DNA of 64,000 nucleotides, from contig JAKAKJ010000072.1 of the NCBI GenBank assembly GCA_021824575.1, positions 40,760 through 104,759 of the forward strand, read 5' to 3'. The stretch is from Chloroflexota bacterium. Its GTDB lineage: Bacteria > Chloroflexota > Anaerolineae > Anaerolineales > Villigracilaceae. Below the pieces are notes generated by a model. It saw nothing but the letters and a program-made list of their open reading frames with translations. It made no database searches and was not told the origin of the DNA. Position 1 is the stretch's first letter. Each line of letters opens with the position of its first letter. A program made the translations under genes and the position numbers. This document shows positions 1-7,485 of the stretch, piece by piece.

Positions 1-858
1 CATGGCAGGCGCGGTGTTGAGCATTTCGATTCGTTCGAGATGAATGTTCAATGATTTCGCCAGCCTTTGATAAACGATGTCAACATCGTAAAGGATTTCA
101 ACGTGTTCCGTCACAAAGCCAATGGGACAAAGCAAAATATTCTTATTGCCTTGGGATGCCAAGCGCTTGATAATCTCTCCGGCATCGGGACCAAGCCAGG
201 GTTCAGTGGAAATGGCCGCGGATTGAAAGGCAAATTCGTGCGGATGATTTCCGAGTCGCTGCATCACGGCTGAAACCGTTTCGCGCAGTTGAAGGGGGTA
301 CGGATCATTCCATTCGAGAATCTTTTGCGGCAGGCTGTGCGCGGTGAAAATGATCGGAACCTCGGCGCGAACATCCGCAGGAAAACATTGAAGCGCGGCG
401 CGGACGCGGTCGGCGAGCGCATCAAGGTAGCCAGATTCCAAATGCCAGTCTTCGACGCGCAAAAACTCGATAGGCGCATTGGTTTCCTCGATTTTTTTGT
501 AATATACCCCGATGCTCATGCGCGAATAATGCGGCGCCATCACCAAACCAACGGCTTTTTCGATGCCCTGTATCTGCATTTCGGCGAGCGTATCTTTGAT
601 GTACGGGTGCCAGTGACGCATCCCGACGAAGGCTTTGAAATCTTTGCTTGAAGAATTTAATGCCGATTCAAGGGCGGCGGCTTGCGCCTGAGTCTGTTCC
701 AGAATCGGCGAACGCCCACCAATTTCACGGTAACGTTCGCGCACTTCATGGATGATCTCCGGTGCAGTGGGACGATGCCCGCGCACATCCAAAAGATACG
801 GTTCGACTTCGTCAATGTTATCCGGTCCGCCGTAAGCCATGACCAATAAACCGATCAT
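1..858 (-). CDS. hemH: Ferrochelatase, 3' end beyond window (partial)
   Basis: Inserts ferrous iron into a porphyrin, here probably coproporphyrin III because hemQ lies in the same operon. About 286 residues are visible, starting MIGLLVMAYGGPDN; the C-terminal few dozen residues are off the left edge. Family marks seen: the N-terminal GGPDN motif, FTAHSLP with the metal-site histidine, and GFVTEHVEILYD with the acidic partner. The ATG at 858 overlaps the stop of the upstream gene as ATGA, which supports this start; an in-frame ATG at 876 (MESTSP...) is an alternative. It is the last visible gene of the heme operon. Identification is secure. Confidence 0.95.
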   Translation of the reverse strand, partial: MIGLLVMAYGGPDNIDEVEPYLLDVRGHRPTAPEIIHEVRERYREIGGRSPILEQTQAQAAALESALNSSSKDFKAFVGMRHWHPYIKDTLAEMQIQGIEKAVGLVMAPHYSRMSIGVYYKKIEETNAPIEFLRVEDWHLESGYLDALADRVRAALQCFPADVRAEVPIIFTAHSLPQKILEWNDPYPLQLRETVSAVMQRLGNHPHEFAFQSAAISTEPWLGPDAGEIIKRLASQGNKNILLCPIGFVTEHVEILYDVDIVYQRLAKSLNIHLERIEMLNTAPAM

Positions 859-1187
859 AGGTGAGGTGCTCTCCATTTTTTGATGATATTTTCAAGAGGT
901 GGTTTTATTTTGTTTGCGTTGAACGGATACCAGCCAAGTTCCGCGCGGACAGCCTGTTCTTTCAATTCGGTCGAACCCCAAACGAAGGTAGCGCCGAGCA
1001 CGCCAACGAGGACGGAAAGCCAATCGTTTTGGATGAATAGAGAAGCGATGATGAACATGATTCCGATCAACATCATATAAGGCCACCATAAATAACCAAA
1101 GCGGCGTTCGCCTTGAATGACAAGCGGGAAGCCGAGTCCGATGATGAGGAGGGTGGCGACGCCAATGATGAGACCAAAGTAATTCAT
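855..1187 (-). CDS. Small DUF4491-like membrane protein
   Basis: A 110-residue protein with three hydrophobic segments (about residues 3-25, 33-52 and 56-73) and a short polar C-terminus. The pattern MNYFGLIIG, VIQGERRFGY, LGATFVWGSTELKEQ and GWYPFN matches what I remember of the DUF4491 family, whose function is unknown. I place the start at the ATG at 1187; a TTG at 1199 would add four residues. The stop overlaps the hemH start (ATGA), so it is translationally coupled to hemH. Its place in the heme operon suggests a role linked to porphyrin or membrane heme handling, which is only inference. Confidence 0.75.
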   Translation of the reverse strand: MNYFGLIIGVATLLIIGLGFPLVIQGERRFGYLWWPYMMLIGIMFIIASLFIQNDWLSVLVGVLGATFVWGSTELKEQAVRAELGWYPFNANKIKPPLENIIKKWRAPHL

Positions 1188-1203
1188 GGTGAGCAACAAA
1201 TGG

Positions 1204-1587
1204 TTAATGGATCATGGTTGATGGATAGCCAACTGGCTCGCGTTCGAGCAAATCAATCGTTGTTGCCGACGGATATTCCGTAAGAATTTTGGCATGACGC
1301 GGATTATCAGGGTTCGCCGGCGCGTGTCCCTTTTTGATGCGGTTTTGCTGGCGCGTGAATTCAAGCGCGTCGAAGAGCAGGGTGATGCCGAGGATGCCAA
1401 GAGCAGTATTCAGTAACCAGTGATCAGTGATCAGCACGAAGTATTCAGTGAGAATCCCAAGCGCGGTGAAGATAATCGTTGGGATCCAGATCGTCGGTGA
1501 GATGGATTCAATTTTGCGGACAGCGACGTGTCCGAACCAGACGCTGAAGAATGCAGTCAATGCTGCGACCATCCCGATGAAGTTCAT
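1204..1587 (-). CDS. Small membrane protein, DUF4491-related
   Basis: A 127-residue membrane protein starting MNFIGMVAAL with three hydrophobic segments and a polar C-terminal tail containing KKGHAPANPDNPRH. The start lies two bases after the hemE stop, so the genes are coupled. It looks like a distant relative of the next gene, but the family assignment is tentative. Residues near TEYFVLITDHWLLNT are encoded by a stretch (about 1408-1450) built of repeated GATCAGT-type units, which also occur near the hemA/hemC junction. That part of the second membrane helix may therefore derive from an interspersed repeat. Function unknown. Confidence 0.7.
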   Translation of the reverse strand: MNFIGMVAALTAFFSVWFGHVAVRKIESISPTIWIPTIIFTALGILTEYFVLITDHWLLNTALGILGITLLFDALEFTRQQNRIKKGHAPANPDNPRHAKILTEYPSATTIDLLEREPVGYPSTMIH

Positions 1588-1589
1588 GC

Positions 1590-2660
1590 TTATGCCACGT
1601 CCCTGGTCTCGATACATTCCGCTGCTCGGCCATCGTTGGAGAAGGAGAATTCATGCACCATATCCACCACTGCTTTTACATTTTCCACTGGCGTATTCTG
1701 TAAAATACCATGACCAAGATTAAAGATGTGACCAGAACGCCCATCGGCGCGTTGCAAAATATCTCCTACACGTTTTTTGATTTCAGAACGCGGAGCGAAC
1801 AATACGGCGGGATCAAGATTGCCTTGCACAGCCACGTTATCACCGAGAATTTTCCAGCCATCGTCGAGCGGAATGCGCCAGTCGAGGCCAATCACGTCAC
1901 CGCCTGCGCGTTTCATCAAGGGAAGAAGAGTTGATGTATTCGTGCCAAAGTGAATCACAGGGACATTTTCTTTTTGGGCGGCTTGCAGGACCATTTGCGA
2001 ATAAGGCAAAACAAAATTTTCATAATCCTGCGGACTCAATGCACCAACCCATGAATCGAAAATTTGAACAGCCTGCGCTCCCGCGCGGATCTGCGCCACG
2101 AGATAATCGCGCAATACACCCGAAAGTTTGTCCATCAACGCGCGCCAAACTTCGGGAGCGGAGTACATCATCGTTTTGGTTTTGAGAAATTCGCGCGACG
2201 ATCCGCCCTCGATGAGATAGGATGCGACCGTGAATGGAGCTCCGCAAAAGCCAATTAAGGGCACTCCGCTTAAAGTTCCGCGCAGGAGGCGAATGGCTTC
2301 CATCACATAGCCCAAATCCGATTCAGGATTCACGGGTCGAAGATTCTTTACATCATCCAAATTGCGAATCGGATTTAACAAAACAGGGCCTTCGCCTTTT
2401 GCAAATTCAAGACCAACACCGAGCGGAATCGCGGGAAGCAAAATATCTGCGAAGAGAATAGCCGCATCCACACCGAGGGCGCGGATGGGTTGAAGGGTTA
2501 CCTCCGCCGCAAGTTCGGGATGCCGGCAAATTTCAAGCAGCGAATATTTTTCGCGGATGGCGCGATATTCCGGCATGTAACGTCCCGCCTGACGCATGAA
2601 CCAGACTGGCGTGGTGCCCACGGGTTCACGGCGGCAGGCGCGCAGGAAGCGGTCGCTCAT
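1590..2660 (-). CDS. hemE: Uroporphyrinogen decarboxylase
   Basis: Decarboxylates the four acetate side chains of uroporphyrinogen III to give coproporphyrinogen III, in the cytoplasm. The 356-residue product has the N-terminal signature PVWFMRQAGRYMPEYR, the catalytic Asp in ILFADILLP, GFCGAPFTVASYLIEGG, and HFGTNTS near the substrate site. Start chosen at ATG 2660 (MSDRFLRACRRE), which overlaps the hemQ stop as ATGA; an ATG two codons upstream is less likely. The last ~16 residues (NDGRAAECIETRDVA) lie beyond the usual end and are encoded by a stretch resembling the dispersed GAGCAG...TATCGAGACC repeat. Third-to-last enzyme of the operon. Confidence 0.96.
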   Translation of the reverse strand: MSDRFLRACRREPVGTTPVWFMRQAGRYMPEYRAIREKYSLLEICRHPELAAEVTLQPIRALGVDAAILFADILLPAIPLGVGLEFAKGEGPVLLNPIRNLDDVKNLRPVNPESDLGYVMEAIRLLRGTLSGVPLIGFCGAPFTVASYLIEGGSSREFLKTKTMMYSAPEVWRALMDKLSGVLRDYLVAQIRAGAQAVQIFDSWVGALSPQDYENFVLPYSQMVLQAAQKENVPVIHFGTNTSTLLPLMKRAGGDVIGLDWRIPLDDGWKILGDNVAVQGNLDPAVLFAPRSEIKKRVGDILQRADGRSGHIFNLGHGILQNTPVENVKAVVDMVHEFSFSNDGRAAECIETRDVA

Positions 2661-3340
2661 TTCCATAACGCGAGCGTCTCTTCGGCCGGATGATAGATGG
2701 CGGTGTAAACCGGTGTGTCTTGCAGAGTGTAGCGGCGCGCTTCAGTGTCGCGCAACTCGTTGACGAGGTCCGAGAAGCGCGGCAGGTCATCGGTCTCGTA
2801 CACAACCACGAATTCCTGATCCTGCAAGCCGAACGAATATAAAAGCAATTGCTTGATGTCTTCGTATTGTTTGCCGATGCGGATGTGCTCGTTCATCATG
2901 CCTTGACGCGCTTCGCGGCTCATCAAATACCATTCCGCTGTTTTCGTAAACGGGTACATGACAAGATAACGGGCGCGCATTTCAGCAAACGGATCAATCT
3001 CTTGTGCGGAACGCGTCTTTGTGTACTGGGATGGACGCGTGAAGCCCCAAAGCGAATCCACAAGGCGAATCAGATGACGATACGGCGTGGTGGCTTGTGC
3101 CAGTTTCTCAAAGAAGGTCGAAGCGTTACACGGATCATCCGCTTCAAGCGCACACCAGACCAGGAAATCGGCCTTGGCATCGGCGTTCTGAAAAATATCC
3201 ACGTTATGCGCGGCGGAACGTAAACCCGCCAGCCAACTCTTGTGGAAGGAATTTTTCGCTTCGTTGTTCAATGACCAATAAGAATCAGTGAATGCATACA
3301 ATGCGAAGTGATTCAGCGTTCGAGGTGTTTGTTCAGGCAT
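2657..3340 (-). CDS. hemQ: Coproheme decarboxylase (chlorite dismutase superfamily)
   Basis: Converts coproheme III to protoheme by two peroxide-dependent decarboxylations, the last step of the coproporphyrin-dependent heme route. The 227-residue protein has the HemQ pattern: YPFTKTAEWYLMSREARQ, the proximal-heme-ligand region GMMNEHIRIG, SFGLQDQEFVVVYETD and a C-terminal YTLQDTPVYTAIY. Start placed at ATG 3340 (MPEQTPRTLNHF), preceded by a weak AGAGAAG; a longer reading frame upstream runs through repeat DNA. The operon context argues for HemQ rather than chlorite dismutase. It needs coproheme from HemH plus a coproporphyrinogen oxidase that is not in this window. Confidence 0.92.
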   Translation of the reverse strand: MPEQTPRTLNHFALYAFTDSYWSLNNEAKNSFHKSWLAGLRSAAHNVDIFQNADAKADFLVWCALEADDPCNASTFFEKLAQATTPYRHLIRLVDSLWGFTRPSQYTKTRSAQEIDPFAEMRARYLVMYPFTKTAEWYLMSREARQGMMNEHIRIGKQYEDIKQLLLYSFGLQDQEFVVVYETDDLPRFSDLVNELRDTEARRYTLQDTPVYTAIYHPAEETLALWK

Positions 3341-3500
3341 GTTCTTCTCTTTATAATCGGTGGTCGAGTAGCCCGGAATGATTTTAGAGGGGCATATCGA
3401 GACCACTATTTCAAAACATATTTTTTTAATTGTCTCTTAACGGTTGGTCTCGATATAGATCTCGCCATCGCTCAATCCTACTCGACCAACGAATTGCTTT
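3341..3500. repeat. Repeat-rich intergenic spacer (GGTCGAGTAG / ATCGAGACC family)
   Basis: The gap between the radical SAM gene and hemQ holds two copies, in opposite orientation, of a repeat whose ends read GGTCGAGTAG and ATCGAGACCA (about 3359-3412 and 3444-3495). Related stretches occur at the end of hemE (about 1600-1630), inside the glycine riboswitch (62085-62123) and near 62885-62927. They probably fold as long imperfect hairpins in RNA. No gene is seen here; the spacer separates two cotranscribed genes. Confidence 0.65.
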
Positions 3501-4646
3501 TTAATTTGCACTTGGAACATAAATGCACGCGGGATCGGATTCAAGATAGTCGCCAGTGACGCCGTATGCGCGTCCGCGTTGACCGCCGCATACATCGCGG
3601 AATTCACAGATTCCACAGCGGCCTTTGACTTTTTCGGGGCTGCGTAAATCGGTAAACAATTTCGAGTTGCGATAAACATTCACAATATCATCCGCGCGGA
3701 CATTGCCTGCCGTAATCGGCAAAAATCCCGACGGCTGGATTTCGCCGATATGCGAGATGAACAAAAATCCATTTCCATCGTTGACGCCTTTGGTCGGGCG
3801 ATTGAGTCCATCTGCATATTGAAAACCCGCGCCTTGGAATGTGACCGGCTTGCCTGCCGACTCGGCGCGCTTGCGTTGAATGGCAACGCGGCGATACATC
3901 GGCGCGGCCGTGGACTTGATATCGAATGGCGCGTTCTGTGAAAGGTCATATAACCAGTTGAAAACTTTTTCATGCTGCTCGGCGCTGATCATATTTTCCA
4001 TTTGAGCGCGTCCCGTGGGGACGAGGAAGAACACTGACCATTGCACCGCGTTGACTTCCTGAATGAACGGAATCATTTCATCCAGAATATCCACGTTGTG
4101 TTTTGAAACCGTTGTATTGACTTGCACACTCAAACCAACATCCTGGGCGCGGTGCAAAATGTCCATCGTGCGCTGCCACGAACCGGGCACTTGACGAAAC
4201 GCATCGTGGACTTCGGGGCGCGGCGCGTCGAGCGAAAGCGCAATTCGGCGGATGCCTGCATCGCGCGCCTTTTCGAGCCGCTCCTTGGTCGGCAACGCGG
4301 TGGCCGTCGGAGTCAATGAACAACGCAAACCCTTTTCGGTGGCATACGCGATGAGTTCGAACAAATCGGGACGCATCATCGGATCGCCGCCCGTAAAAAC
4401 CAAAATGGGATTATTGCCAAACGCGGCGAGACGATCAACCAACGCTTTGGCCTCTTCGGTGGAAAGTTCGCGAGGGTCACGCTGATGCTGCGCGTCGGCG
4501 CGGCAATGGACGCAGGCGTACGCGCAAGCGCGGGTAACTTCCCATGCAATCGTAAATGGCGCAAGATTGAAATCGGCATGGACCATGTGTTCGTTATGCA
4601 GTGAACGTTCAGAGGCGGCGCGTCCACTCAAGTTTTGTAAAGTCAT
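3501..4646 (-). CDS. Radical SAM/SPASM protein, AhbD/NirJ-like, in heme operon
   Basis: A 381-residue radical SAM enzyme. Near residue 35-45 it carries the cluster motif CAYACVHC (CX3CX2C), then FTGGDPMMRP and SLDAP. A C-terminal SPASM-like region holds CGICEFRDVCGG and DPACIY. The family includes AhbD (anaerobic coproheme decarboxylase) and NirJ, and a related group recurs next to hemQ genes. Start at ATG 4646 (MTLQNLSG) with GGAGA six bases upstream. The exact substrate cannot be read from sequence: an oxygen-independent alternative to HemQ is plausible, a different porphyrin or peptide modification is possible. Confidence 0.85.
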   Translation of the reverse strand: MTLQNLSGRAASERSLHNEHMVHADFNLAPFTIAWEVTRACAYACVHCRADAQHQRDPRELSTEEAKALVDRLAAFGNNPILVFTGGDPMMRPDLFELIAYATEKGLRCSLTPTATALPTKERLEKARDAGIRRIALSLDAPRPEVHDAFRQVPGSWQRTMDILHRAQDVGLSVQVNTTVSKHNVDILDEMIPFIQEVNAVQWSVFFLVPTGRAQMENMISAEQHEKVFNWLYDLSQNAPFDIKSTAAPMYRRVAIQRKRAESAGKPVTFQGAGFQYADGLNRPTKGVNDGNGFLFISHIGEIQPSGFLPITAGNVRADDIVNVYRNSKLFTDLRSPEKVKGRCGICEFRDVCGGQRGRAYGVTGDYLESDPACIYVPSAN

Positions 4647-4671
4647 CAGTGTCTCCGTGAATCCTGTTTGA

Positions 4672-4732
4672 AAATTGGATGGTTTGCAGGTTTCAACATT
4701 CCAACTTGTCAACCTTCTAACCCGCCAACCAT
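4672..4732. repeat. Stop-codon-abutting repeat, copy 1 (after hemB)
   Basis: A degenerate repeat made of 7-9 base units (minus strand GGGTTAGAAGGTTGACAAG, then CCTGCAAACC) that begins at the hemB stop codon and fills most of the spacer to the radical SAM gene. Two more copies, at 40335-40426 and 41524-41584, also begin at stop codons of minus-strand genes and share the CTGCAAAC end. Confidence 0.7.
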
Positions 4733-5772
4733 TTTGCTGCATCGAGCGCGTGATACGTAATAATCACATCCGCGCCGGCGCGCTTGATAGATGTCAATGT
4801 TTCGAGCGTCACCTTGGCCTCGTCAATCCAGCCGTTTTGTGCGGCGGCTTTGATCATCGAATACTCACCGCTGACGTTATAAGCCGCCATCGGCAATTCA
4901 GGGAACGCGTCCTTCACCACGCGGATCACATCGAGATACGCCAGCGCGGGTTTCACCATCAACATATCTGCGCCTTCATCCACGTCGAGCGCGGCTTCAC
5001 GTAACGCCTCGCGCACATTCGCGGGGTCCATCTGATGCGACTTGCGGTCGCCGAACTTCGGCGCACCCTCGGCGGCTTCGCGGAACGGCCCATAAAACGA
5101 CGAAGCATATTTCACGGCATAAGACAAGATTGGCGTGTTCTCAAAACCGTTTTCATCCAACGCATCGCGAATGGCCGCGACCATTCCATCCATCATGCCG
5201 CTCGGTGCAACGATGTCCGCGCCGCATTCCGCATGAGAGACCGCAACCTTCGCAAGCACATCGAGCGTTTCATCGTTCAGCACATAACCCTCAGGCAAAT
5301 GGATATGTTCACCGGTATTCAAAATTCCACAATGGCCGTGATCGGTGTATTCGCACAGACAGACATCGGTCACGACCACCATCTCCGGGATTTCTTTTTT
5401 GATCGCGCGGATCGCCTGCTGGACGATTCCATTGTGATCAAAATTTTCCAAGCCGACCGGATCTTTCTCCGCGGGAATGCCGAACAAGATCACAGCGTTC
5501 ACCCCGGACTTCATGGCGGCTTCCGCTTCACGAACAGATTCCTCCACTGACAGTTGATACACACCCGGCATCGAGCGAATCTCGCTGCGGCCCTCGCCAT
5601 GCTCGCCGTGCCGCACGAACAACGGATAAATAAAATCGCGCGCGTTGAGTTCTGTTTCGCGGATCATCGCGCGCAGCGCGGGCGTGGCGCGCAAGCGGCG
5701 GGGACGATTTACGATTGAAGATTTTTGATTGATGATTTTCGGTTTATGATTTTGGATTTCGAATAATGCCAT
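4717..5772 (-). CDS. hemB: Delta-aminolevulinic acid dehydratase (porphobilinogen synthase)
   Basis: Condenses two 5-aminolevulinate molecules to porphobilinogen. The 351-residue protein shows the cysteine-type zinc site [13 protein letters not shown] and the two active-site lysines in [16 protein letters not shown] and [12 protein letters not shown], so it is the zinc form. Start at ATG 5772, supported by GGAGGAAAC directly upstream. The first ~22 residues ([19 protein letters not shown]) precede the family's usual start (RPRRLR) and are encoded by an AT-rich tract (5708-5762) made of GATTTT/GATTGA units, so they look repeat-derived. It follows hemD with a 13-base gap. Confidence 0.97.
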   Translation of the reverse strand: MALFEIQNHKPKIINQKSSIVNRPRRLRATPALRAMIRETELNARDFIYPLFVRHGEHGEGRSEIRSMPGVYQLSVEESVREAEAAMKSGVNAVILFGIPAEKDPVGLENFDHNGIVQQAIRAIKKEIPEMVVVTDVCLCEYTDHGHCGILNTGEHIHLPEGYVLNDETLDVLAKVAVSHAECGADIVAPSGMMDGMVAAIRDALDENGFENTPILSYAVKYASSFYGPFREAAEGAPKFGDRKSHQMDPANVREALREAALDVDEGADMLMVKPALAYLDVIRVVKDAFPELPMAAYNVSGEYSMIKAAAQNGWIDEAKVTLETLTSIKRAGADVIITYHALDAAKWLAG

Positions 5773-5785
5773 GTTTCCTCCAGGG

Positions 5786-6556
5786 CTACGCATTCAACAA
5801 TGCGTTAACCAATCCTTCCGTTGTATATTCTTCGGCCACCAAATCCACTTTGAAACCTTCTTCTTTCGCGGCTTTCTCCGTGATCGGTCCAATGCACGCG
5901 ACCTTTGGATTATTCTTTAATTCAAATGGATTCATTTTCTGCCGGCGAACAATCTCAACAAAATTCTGCGCCGTGGATGGACTGGTAAACGTGATCCAAT
6001 CCACGCCGGATTTCAACGCAGCCAAACCATCAGGATCAACTTGCGCTGGTAATGTTTTATAAACGGCAATCTCATGCGCGATGCCGCCCGCGTTGACAAT
6101 CGCTTCGGGCAATGCCTTGCGCGCAATTTCCGCACGGGGAAGCAAGACCCATTTCCCGTTCAAATTCCCCAAGCCGGGCAGAATTGATTCAGCCACATAT
6201 TCTTCGGGGACAAAATCAGGAATTACGCCGCGCGCGTTCAGCGCTTCGGCAGTTTTGGGACCGATGGATGCCACTTTTATCCCCTCTCCCTTATCCCTTC
6301 TCCCCAAATTGGGAGCTTGCTTTGTCGCTTCGCTCCTCGCAATGACATCGAACACCACCTCCACCGCATTGACCGATGTGAAAACAATCCATTCGTATTT
6401 ATCCAGATTCTTCAAAGCCTGATCGAGCTGCGTATGGTCCTCCATCGGGCGGATTTGAATCACAGGAAAACAAATCGGCTCGAAGCCGGCGGCTTTGAGG
6501 GCATCAATAAATCCATCTGCCTGCTCGCGCGGACGCGTGACGAGAATTCGTTTCAT
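5786..6556 (-). CDS. hemD: Uroporphyrinogen-III synthase with repeat-encoded insert
   Basis: Cyclises hydroxymethylbilane to uroporphyrinogen III. The 256-residue protein starts [16 protein letters not shown] and has [30 protein letters not shown] and IGPITEKAA, all typical of HemD. Between [11 protein letters not shown] and IKVASIGPK lies [20 protein letters not shown], encoded by 6279-6348. Its DNA contains the CTCGCAATGAC end of an element also found at 37908-37997 and 62811-62947, plus a CTTCTCCCC-rich stretch. The insert sits in a surface linker and keeps the frame, so the enzyme may still work. The start overlaps the hemC stop (ATGA). Confidence 0.93.
   Translation of the reverse strand: MKRILVTRPREQADGFIDALKAAGFEPICFPVIQIRPMEDHTQLDQALKNLDKYEWIVFTSVNAVEVVFDVIARSEATKQAPNLGRRDKGEGIKVASIGPKTAEALNARGVIPDFVPEEYVAESILPGLGNLNGKWVLLPRAEIARKALPEAIVNAGGIAHEIAVYKTLPAQVDPDGLAALKSGVDWITFTSPSTAQNFVEIVRRQKMNPFELKNNPKVACIGPITEKAAKEEGFKVDLVAEEYTTEGLVNALLNA
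6279..6348. repeat. Interspersed repeat inserted in frame within hemD
   Basis: Composite insertion: a CCCTCTCCCTTATCC-type tract followed by GCTTCGCTCCTCGCAATGAC, the same terminal sequence as the inverted-repeat elements at 37908-37997 and 62811-62947. It encodes about 23 residues in the linker of HemD with no stop. Confidence 0.75.
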
Positions 6557-7473
6557 TTGACTGAACTCACTCCAAGAATTTTGCTCGCACCTTGTTCAAT
6601 GGCCTTTTGCGAAAGTTTAGTTCCAAGTTGAATTGCATCCGTGCCTTGACCATTTACTTTGACGACTTTCTTTCCATCTTCCGAAATCACCAACCCCTTC
6701 AAATTGATTACTGCCGACTGCTTACTGCTTACTGCGTAAGCCGCCACCGGCACCGCACATCCACCGCCGAGTCCGCTCAGGAAGGCGCGTTCGGCAGTGA
6801 CCGCTTTCCGCGTGGATTCATCGTCCAGTGCGGCGAGCAGATTGAGGGTCGTTTGATCGTCCGCGCGGCATTGCACGGCGAGCGCACCCTGTCCCGGCGC
6901 GGGAAGCATCACATCCAATGAAAGCCATTCGGTCACATGCTGGTCCAAATTCAAACGCGTCAATCCCGCGCCCGCGAGAAGGATGGCGTCATATTGATTA
7001 TCCAACGCTTTGCGTACGCGCGTGTCCACATTGCCACGCAGCGATTCAGTGTGAAGGTCAGGGCGGAGGGAAAGTAACTGGGCAGAGCGGCGCAGGCTCG
7101 AGGTCCCGACGGATGCGCCTTTGGGTAACGTCGAAAGCGTGTGACCTTTCGATGAAATCAACGCGTCACGCACTTCGCCGCGCGTTGGAATACATCCAAT
7201 CGTGAGGCCATCAGAATTTTCAACAGGCAAATCCTTCAGCGAATGAACCGCACAATGAACCGCGCCGCTCAACAATTCCGATTCAAGTTCCTGTGTGAAA
7301 AGTCCCTTGCCGCCGATTTCAGGCAAAGGCTTGTCGAGAATTTTGTCGCCTTGTGTGACGATGATTTTTTCTTCGCACACCAAACCGGGATGGATTTTTT
7401 GCAGCGCGTGGATGACCCATTGAGTTTGCCAACGGGCTAATGAGGATGGACGGGTTGCAAAAATTAGTTTCAT
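6553..7473 (-). CDS. hemC: Hydroxymethylbilane synthase (porphobilinogen deaminase)
   Basis: Polymerises four porphobilinogens into hydroxymethylbilane. The 306-residue protein has KLIFATRPSSLARWQT, VHSLKDLP, TSSLRRSAQL, RGNVDTR and the dipyrromethane-cofactor cysteine in GGGCAVPVAAYA. Right after this, YAVSSKQSAVINLKG contains a few residues encoded by a CTGCTTACTGC-type tandem (6716-6741) that resembles an interspersed repeat placed in the domain-3 surface loop. Start ATG 7473 has no clear ribosome binding site and lies 12 bases after the hemA stop; coupling from hemA is likely. Confidence 0.97.
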   Translation of the reverse strand: MKLIFATRPSSLARWQTQWVIHALQKIHPGLVCEEKIIVTQGDKILDKPLPEIGGKGLFTQELESELLSGAVHCAVHSLKDLPVENSDGLTIGCIPTRGEVRDALISSKGHTLSTLPKGASVGTSSLRRSAQLLSLRPDLHTESLRGNVDTRVRKALDNQYDAILLAGAGLTRLNLDQHVTEWLSLDVMLPAPGQGALAVQCRADDQTTLNLLAALDDESTRKAVTAERAFLSGLGGGCAVPVAAYAVSSKQSAVINLKGLVISEDGKKVVKVNGQGTDAIQLGTKLSQKAIEQGASKILGVSSVK

Positions 7474-7485
7474 GGCAATCAGCGA

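Noticed and set aside
2657..3340. Chlorite dismutase
   Set aside because: Same superfamily, but the gene lies inside a heme operon between hemE and the radical SAM gene and has the HemQ-like sequence pattern.
5035..5550. A 171-residue plus-strand frame
   Set aside because: Antisense shadow of hemB, without family motifs.
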